Shown in pieces: positions 58,605 through 64,000 of a DNA stretch of 64,000 bases. The stretch lies in NCBI RefSeq assembly GCF_028069655.1, contig NZ_JAMCOS010000001.1, forward strand, positions 2,882,001 to 2,946,000, given 5' to 3'. The position numbers were made by a program, and so were the translations under genes. This DNA is from Acidovorax sp. NCPPB 4044 (lineage in GTDB: Bacteria > Pseudomonadota > Gammaproteobacteria > Burkholderiales > Burkholderiaceae_C). Within the stretch, counting starts at the first letter, position 1. Each line of letters opens with the position of its first letter. The notes beneath the pieces are model-generated. The model saw nothing but the letters and a program-made list of their open reading frames with translations. It did not search any database and was not told the DNA's origin.

Positions 58605-61600
58605 ATGAGCGGCAAACCCGCGGCCCGCCAGGGCGACTTGACCCAGAAAGGCGGGCCCATCGTGCAGGGCTCGGCCACCGTACTGATCGGCTCGGCGGGC
58701 GGCATTGCCTGCTCGGTCTGCCCCGGCGGCATCACCGAGGGCCACCCGGTGAACCCGCTGCTGGGCGCCAAGGTGCTGCCGGGCGAGGAGGATTTCGCGC
58801 TGCCCGGCCCGCTGCCGTTCTCGCTGGTGCGCTCGTACTCCAGCCACCAGAGCCCGCGGCCGGCGCCCGTCGGCCTGCTGGGCCCCGGCTGGTGGCTGCC
58901 GGGCGAGACCAGCGTCTCGCATGGGCCCGCAGGCAGCGACACGTCCGGCAGCGCGCTGCGCCTGCACGACGGCCGTGGGCGCTGCATCGCCTTCGAGCCG
59001 CTGGCGCCCGGCGAGATCGCCCACAGCGCCAGCGAGGGGCTCTGGCTCGTGCGCTGCGGCACGCTGCACCTGCCGGGCTCCCAGGGCACGGGCACGGGCC
59101 AGGGCGGCCATGCGCAGCGCCTCGCCCGACTGTGGAATGCCCTGCCGGCCGCCGTGCGGGCCGATGCGCGCATCACCGTGGCCACCGCCTCGCCGCTGGG
59201 GCCGTGGTGGGTCTTCGCGCCGGGCTCCTCTCAGCCCGAGGACGCGCCCTCCACCGCCCGGCACGACGTGCTCCACGGCCTCTGCGACCGCTTCGGCCGC
59301 GTGCAGCGCCACGAGCGGCATGCGGACGGCCCGTTCGCCGGCCACCTGCGGTCCGTGACCGACGGCGCGGGCCGCCGCTACGCCTTCGATCTGGAGCGCA
59401 TCGCCGCGCCCGCACCGGCAGCCCACGGCTGGGGGCCGGACGGCGGCGTGCGCCTGGTGGCCGTGCGGCTGGAATCCGACCCGCACCAGGCCCACGCAGC
59501 GCTGCCCGAGCCGCTCGCCCTGGTGCGCTATGCCTACACCGACCGGGGCGAGCTGGCCCGCGTGACCGACCGCACGGGCCGCACCGTGCGCCGCTTCGAA
59601 TACCGCGACGCGGCGCATCCCGGCCGCATGACCGGCCACGCCCACGCCGGCCGCCCCACGACGCGCTACACCTACGACGCGCAGGGCCGCGTGGTGGCCC
59701 AGGCCACCCCGGACGGCCTGGACCTGCGCTTCGACTACACCCCGCTGCCGGCCGAACCCCAGGCCAGCCCGCCCCGGCCCGCGCGCGCCAGCACCCTGGT
59801 CACCGACGGCCTGGGCCGCCAGCGCCGCTACGTCTTCGCGGGCGAAGCGGGCCTGGCCCGCGTGGCCGAGCGCATCGAGGCCGACGGCGCCCGATCCACC
59901 TGGACGCACGACGCCGCCGGCCGGTTGCTCGCGCACACCGACCCGCTGGGCCGCACCGTGCGCCGCGACATCGACACGGCCACCGGGCTCGCCCTGGGCC
60001 TGACCGATGCGGCCGGGCGCACCCACCGCATCGCGCACGACGCGCTGGGCCTGCCCCTGCGCCACCTTGCCCCGGCGCCGGAAGGCCCGGCCGGCGAGCC
60101 GCTCGCCACCACCTGGGAGCACGACGGCTGGGGCCGCCTCGTGCGCCACACCGATCCGCTGGGCCAGACCACGCACTACCGCTACCCCGAGATACCGCCA
60201 AGGAGCAGCGACGCCGATGCAGGCACCGATCCGGCCGCGGATGCGGAGCCCCTGCCGCTGCACCCCGATCTGCCCATCGCCGTCACCGATGCGCGCGGCG
60301 GCACCGCCACCCTGCAGTGGAACGCCCTGGGCCTGCTCGCCTGCCGCACCGACTGCAGCGGGCGCGCCACCCGCTTCGCCTACGACGACTGGGGCCGCAC
60401 GGTCCGCGTGCAGGGCGAGGAAGGGCTGGCGCTGCGCACCGCCTACGACGCCCTGGGCCGCCCCGCCGAAAGCACCGATGCGCTGGGCCGCACCACCCGC
60501 TGGCGCCATGCGCCGGACAGCGGCGACCTCATCGCCATCGACCACCCCGGCGGCCAGCGCGAGCGCTTCGCCCACGATGCCTGGGGCCGCGTCGTTCGCT
60601 ATGAATACGATAGCAAAGAATCCAATGGATCCGGCGGCATGGAGCATGAAACGGCCCCAATGCACGCCCAGCACTACCGCTACGACCCCGCGGGGCGCCT
60701 GGTGGAGCTGCACAACGAGAATGCGCGCGCCCACCGCTTCGCCTACGACGTGCGCGACCGGCTCACCGAAGAGACCGGCTTCGACGGCCACACCACCCGC
60801 CACGCCTACGACCTGGGCGGCCAGCGCATCCGCACCGAGGACGCGCGCCACGCCATCGCCTACCAGTGGAGCGACGCGGGCCAGCTCACCGCGCGCGCCA
60901 TCGTTCCAGCCGCCGCCGGGGCCAGCGCTCCGGCCATGGCGCCGCATGCGGGCGCCGGCAACAACGCAGATGCCTGGAACACGGAACAGGAGGCCCCGGG
61001 CGGCGCACCGGCCTGGCCCGGCGCCACCGGTGGCGGCGACGCATCGCCCCTCATCGAATGGTTCGACCACGACGGCGCCGGCCAGCTCGTGGCGGCCCAC
61101 CACCACACCGCCCTGCAACGCCACCGCGTGAGCGTCTACCTGCGGCGCGACCGGCTCGGCCGCATCCTGGGCGAGCGCCAGGAGATGCATTCGGTGGAAG
61201 GCGCTCTGCTCTGGAGCCATGAAAGCACCCACACCCTGGACGAAGGCGGCGCCCTGGCCGGCACCGATCTGCCCGGCCTGCCATCGCTGCAATGGCTCAC
61301 CTACGGCTCCGGCCACGTGCACGGCCTGCTGCTGGGCGGCGAGCCCCTGCTGCACATCGAGCGCGACGGCCTGCACCGGCCCGTGGCGCTGGACTTCGGC
61401 GCCAGCCAGACCCGCTGGCGCCGCGATGCGCTCTCGCGCCTGCAGGCGCTCTCCGTCGTCCGCGCCGCGGAAGCTCCGGCATCGCTCCCGGCATCCCCCG
61501 CCCTGGAAGGCATGCCCACGCTCCCGTCCCTCGCACGCCAGCACCACTACGACGGCGCGGGCCGCCTCGCGCGCATAGACACCCCGCGCGGCACCATCCA

Positions 61601-63167
61601 CCACGCCTACGACGCGGCCGGCCGGCTGGCCTCCACCCACCTGCCTGGGCGCGATCCGCTGCACTACCGCTACGACCCCGCCGGCAACCCCTGGATGCCC
61701 TCGCCCGGCCACGCCCCGGGCGCCCGCGAGGACTGGGCCGGCGAGAACTGGGCCAGCGAGGTGCGCAGCCACTGGCACGACCCGGCCTTCGACCTGCTGC
61801 GCCAGGACGGCCCGCCCCTGCCCGGCCACACCCGCGACCGCTGGCCCGACAACCGCGTGCACGCGCACGGCCCCTGGCGCTACCGCTGGGGCCCCTGCGG
61901 CAACCTGCTGGAAAAAACCCACGCCGACGGCCAGCAGACCCACCGCCTGCACTGGGACCACGCCCAGCGCCTCATCGCCCACGAGCAGCACCACCGCGCC
62001 ACCGGCGAGCGCATCCGCCGCACCCACCACTACGACGTCTTCGGCCGCCGCATCGCCAGCCGCATCGAGCGCTCTTCGCCCGCAGGCCAGGCCAGCACCG
62101 AACAGCGCTGCCACGGCTGGCAGGGCGACGCCCTGACCCTCACCGAACTGCGCGATCCGCGCCGCCCCCAGGACGCCCAGCGCGTCCACACGCTCTACGC
62201 CCCCGGCTCCTTCGTTCCGCTGCTGCGCATCCAGACCCGCGCCAGCGCCGAGCCCCCGACCCTGGCGCAGCTCTTGGGCGCCGCCGACCCCGGCGACCGC
62301 GAACAGCCCGAGCCCCTGCAAACCCTGCAGGAGGAACTGCTCCACGGCACCGCCAGCGACCACACCCGCCGCCACCTCCAATCGATGGGCCTGGACGTGC
62401 AGCGCCTGCAGCAGCAACTGCGCGGCGACGGCGCAGAGATCGTCCACCTGCACCTCTACCACTGCGACCACCTGGGCACCCCGCTCGCGCTCCTCAACGC
62501 ACGCGGCCACATCGACTGGCACATCGAACTCGACCCCTGGGGCAACACCGTGGCCGAGCACAACCCGCTGGGGCTGCACCAGCCCATCCGCATGCAGGGG
62601 CAGCACGACGAAGGCGCCGGCGCGGGGTTGTTCTATAACCGGCACCGGTATTACGACCCGCAGTTGGGGAGGTATGTGTCGCAGGATCCGATCGGGTTGG
62701 CGGGTGGGGTGAATACCTATGCTTACGCAAACTCAGACCCTCGTAATCAGATAGACCCCCAAGGGCTCCGTGGTTTTGGTTACTCAGCGCCAGGAACTTA
62801 CTACCCCAGGGGAACCCCTCCTAGACCGCTGCCGCGAAACGACTTGCCGACTAGGGCCGCATATGAAGCAGCAGCAAATATGACCCAGACCCCCAATCCC
62901 TCATATCCAGGCGATCCACTGGATATGCCATGCGTCCAATGGAATTGCTCGAGCGGTATTACTTGCAAACCCAATGACTACAGAGCCCCTTCTGACTTCC
63001 TCCCCCCAGCCACCTCTACTGCGGACGCGCCGAATGGCTGCAAATGCGTCAAGGCAGGAAGAGATCCAGCATATCAGCCATTCTTCGACCCAAATGTCGA
63101 CCCATACGCCAACATAAATGACACCAAAGACAATTGGCGAAAAGGCACAAGGATATTTAAAAAATGA
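58605..63167 (+). CDS. PAAR-RHS polymorphic toxin with Cys-rich C-terminal tip
   Basis: A 1520-residue RHS protein. An N-terminal PAAR-like domain (about 1-70: GKPAARQGDLTQKGGPIVQG, then VCPGGITEGHPVNPLLGAKV) suggests delivery on a type VI spike. RHS/YD repeats fill the middle (YRYDPAGRL and similar). The core ends with LGRYVSQDPIGLAGGVNTYAYANSDPRNQIDPQGL. The last 132 residues (from base 62769) are the toxin tip: five Cys (PCVQWNC, GITC, CKC) and no family I recognise. GC falls sharply from about 62720. A repeat insertion lies at 60599-60645 (residues about 666-681). No vgrG or adaptor gene is in the window. Confidence 0.9.
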   Translation: MSGKPAARQGDLTQKGGPIVQGSATVLIGSAGGIACSVCPGGITEGHPVNPLLGAKVLPGEEDFALPGPLPFSLVRSYSSHQSPRPAPVGLLGPGWWLPGETSVSHGPAGSDTSGSALRLHDGRGRCIAFEPLAPGEIAHSASEGLWLVRCGTLHLPGSQGTGTGQGGHAQRLARLWNALPAAVRADARITVATASPLGPWWVFAPGSSQPEDAPSTARHDVLHGLCDRFGRVQRHERHADGPFAGHLRSVTDGAGRRYAFDLERIAAPAPAAHGWGPDGGVRLVAVRLESDPHQAHAALPEPLALVRYAYTDRGELARVTDRTGRTVRRFEYRDAAHPGRMTGHAHAGRPTTRYTYDAQGRVVAQATPDGLDLRFDYTPLPAEPQASPPRPARASTLVTDGLGRQRRYVFAGEAGLARVAERIEADGARSTWTHDAAGRLLAHTDPLGRTVRRDIDTATGLALGLTDAAGRTHRIAHDALGLPLRHLAPAPEGPAGEPLATTWEHDGWGRLVRHTDPLGQTTHYRYPEIPPRSSDADAGTDPAADAEPLPLHPDLPIAVTDARGGTATLQWNALGLLACRTDCSGRATRFAYDDWGRTVRVQGEEGLALRTAYDALGRPAESTDALGRTTRWRHAPDSGDLIAIDHPGGQRERFAHDAWGRVVRYEYDSKESNGSGGMEHETAPMHAQHYRYDPAGRLVELHNENARAHRFAYDVRDRLTEETGFDGHTTRHAYDLGGQRIRTEDARHAIAYQWSDAGQLTARAIVPAAAGASAPAMAPHAGAGNNADAWNTEQEAPGGAPAWPGATGGGDASPLIEWFDHDGAGQLVAAHHHTALQRHRVSVYLRRDRLGRILGERQEMHSVEGALLWSHESTHTLDEGGALAGTDLPGLPSLQWLTYGSGHVHGLLLGGEPLLHIERDGLHRPVALDFGASQTRWRRDALSRLQALSVVRAAEAPASLPASPALEGMPTLPSLARQHHYDGAGRLARIDTPRGTIHHAYDAAGRLASTHLPGRDPLHYRYDPAGNPWMPSPGHAPGAREDWAGENWASEVRSHWHDPAFDLLRQDGPPLPGHTRDRWPDNRVHAHGPWRYRWGPCGNLLEKTHADGQQTHRLHWDHAQRLIAHEQHHRATGERIRRTHHYDVFGRRIASRIERSSPAGQASTEQRCHGWQGDALTLTELRDPRRPQDAQRVHTLYAPGSFVPLLRIQTRASAEPPTLAQLLGAADPGDREQPEPLQTLQEELLHGTASDHTRRHLQSMGLDVQRLQQQLRGDGAEIVHLHLYHCDHLGTPLALLNARGHIDWHIELDPWGNTVAEHNPLGLHQPIRMQGQHDEGAGAGLFYNRHRYYDPQLGRYVSQDPIGLAGGVNTYAYANSDPRNQIDPQGLRGFGYSAPGTYYPRGTPPRPLPRNDLPTRAAYEAAANMTQTPNPSYPGDPLDMPCVQWNCSSGITCKPNDYRAPSDFLPPATSTADAPNGCKCVKAGRDPAYQPFFDPNVDPYANINDTKDNWRKGTRIFKK
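60599..60645 (+). repeat. AT-rich interspersed repeat inside rhs
   Basis: CTATGAATACGATAGCAAAG then AATCCAATGGATCCGGCGGC and ATGGAGC resembles the copy at 2787-2834, including the identical ATCCGGCGGCATGGAGC. It is read through in frame (YDSKESNGSGGMEH) between two YD-repeat units and appears as an insert. Confidence 0.65.
62483..62719 (+). repeat. RHS-core direct repeat, resident copy
   Basis: This 237-base segment encoding the end of the RHS core is repeated exactly at 63484-63720, 1001 bases downstream. The two diverge at the tip junction. Confidence 0.95.
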
Positions 63168-63421
63168 AGGCCATACTTTTTATATTGGGATGCAGCTTGA
63201 TCGCACTGGGAATGAAATACATTCCAAGCGAGCTATCAACCAATGCAAACGGGGCAAAATCAGCAATACCTCATATAGTTTACTGGATGCTATTACCCTT
63301 GGAGAAATACCTTGGCAGATATGCCATACCATTCATAGGATTGATCATGGTAATAGCATCAATATTATTGAAGAAAAGAAAAACAGAGCCTGAGGAAAAA
63401 GAAAAAATCTCATCCAAATGA
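63164..63421 (+). CDS. Two-TM candidate immunity protein
   Basis: An 85-residue membrane protein with helices at about residues 3-17 (AILFILGCSLIALGM) and 52-68 (RYAIPFIGLIMVIASIL), and a charged Lys/Glu tail. It overlaps the RHS stop by 4 bases (ATGA), is equally AT-rich and sits exactly where toxin immunity genes lie. It probably neutralises the RHS tip. A membrane immunity protein suggests that the toxin acts on or across the inner membrane; this is inference. Confidence 0.75.
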   Translation: MKAILFILGCSLIALGMKYIPSELSTNANGAKSAIPHIVYWMLLPLEKYLGRYAIPFIGLIMVIASILLKKRKTEPEEKEKISSK

Positions 63422-63430
63422 GACGCGCAC

Positions 63431-64000
63431 AGCGGCTGCAGCAGCGACTGCGCGGCGACGGCGCAGAGATCGTTCACCTGCACGCTCGCGCTCCTCAACG
63501 CACGCGGCCACATCGACTGGCACATCGAACTCGACCCCTGGGGCAACACCGTGGCCGAGCACAACCCGCTGGGGCTGCACCAGCCCATCCGCATGCAGGG
63601 GCAGCACGACGAAGGCGCCGGCGCGGGGTTGTTCTATAACCGGCACCGGTATTACGACCCGCAGTTGGGGAGGTATGTGTCGCAGGATCCGATCGGGTTG
63701 GCGGGTGGGGTGAATACCTACCAATACGGCAATGCCAATCCGACCAACTACAAAGATCCGGTAGGTTTAGCCACACAGTCCGACTTTGATCTTGCCATTT
63801 CTTTAATCAAAGACAAGGCGCCTGAAGTCTTCCCAAGCAACCCTGCTTCCATTACAGCAATACCTGACCTCTCAAGCGTCTTTGGTGCTCCGGTACAGGG
63901 CTATACCGACCTTGCAAACAACATTCAGATCAACGCGAATCTCTACGGCGACTGTCGAACCCCTGTAGATGAATTTCTGATAACAGAATTCCTTCAGACT
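63431..64000 (+). pseudogene. Displaced (orphan) RHS core end and toxin tip, 3' end outside window
   Basis: A promoter-less piece of RHS. From 63431 it matches 62401-62450, then lacks 29 bases (62454-62482 of the resident copy), which breaks the frame, and is then identical over 63484-63720. After VNTYQYGNANPTNYKDPVGL it continues as a different, AT-rich tip (QSDFDLAISLIKDKAPEVFP) that is open to the window end. An in-frame ATG exists at 63593 but with no clear ribosome site. This is the classic silent rhs tip that can recombine into the main gene. The tip's family is not recognised. Confidence 0.85.
63484..63720 (+). repeat. RHS-core direct repeat, orphan copy
   Basis: An exact copy of 62483-62719. 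Crossover between the two would delete 1001 bases (resident tip and immunity gene) and join the RHS core in frame to the orphan tip. Confidence 0.95.

Overview
The window is a 64 kb stretch of very GC-rich chromosomal DNA with strong third-position GC bias. Several TctC/Bug-type solute-binding proteins, a MuxABC-like efflux operon, a lone Anbu protease and Comamonadaceae-style gene neighbourhoods point to a betaproteobacterium of the family Comamonadaceae, most likely Acidovorax or Paracidovorax. This is inferred from gene content; no database was searched. I see no rRNA, tRNA, CRISPR array, insertion sequence or prophage.

Layout. 0-7.4 kb: a sugar-acid-like catabolic cluster (two Bug binding proteins, an UxaA/GarD-type dehydratase, an aldehyde dehydrogenase, a 2-hydroxyacid dehydrogenase and an HpaI-type aldolase); the second Bug protein has an internal deletion. 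7.4-13.9 kb: an IPTL-CTERM surface protein, pmbA, darP, mog, a membrane protein, cysE and a TrmJ-type methyltransferase. 14-17.6 kb: a three-gene ABC-2 exporter and suhB. 17.6-25 kb: an HD-GYP response regulator, a 1626-residue hybrid kinase and an MscS channel. 25-30.3 kb: a Gly-rich protein, a CBS-domain protein, a small membrane protein and mutS.

30.3-36.4 kb is the most interesting part. A clear TPP riboswitch precedes a tightly packed operon encoding a LuxE-like acyl-protein synthetase, a LuxC-like acyl reductase, an ABC importer of the ThiXYZ/NitT type and a short-chain dehydrogenase. Together these suggest a thiamin-regulated pathway that imports a precursor carboxylate and reduces it to the aldehyde and then the alcohol. 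No bioluminescence genes are present.

36.6-42.8 kb: a lone Anbu protease, an alpha/beta hydrolase, a berberine-bridge-type flavoprotein, a diguanylate cyclase and uppP. 42.8-52.3 kb: a four-gene RND efflux operon (adaptor, two pumps, outer-membrane factor); one pump carries a two-unit 84-bp tandem insertion that stays in frame. 52.6-55 kb: a 2TM protein with a LytS/LytTR two-component system. 55-58.3 kb: a LysE exporter, an orphan ABC ATPase, a small hypothetical protein and modE. 58.6-64 kb: a PAAR-RHS toxin gene with a low-GC Cys-rich tip, a two-TM candidate immunity protein, and a displaced RHS tip that runs off the window.

A short AT-rich repeat of about 50 bp occurs at least five times, including inside the open frames of trmJ, mutS and rhs.
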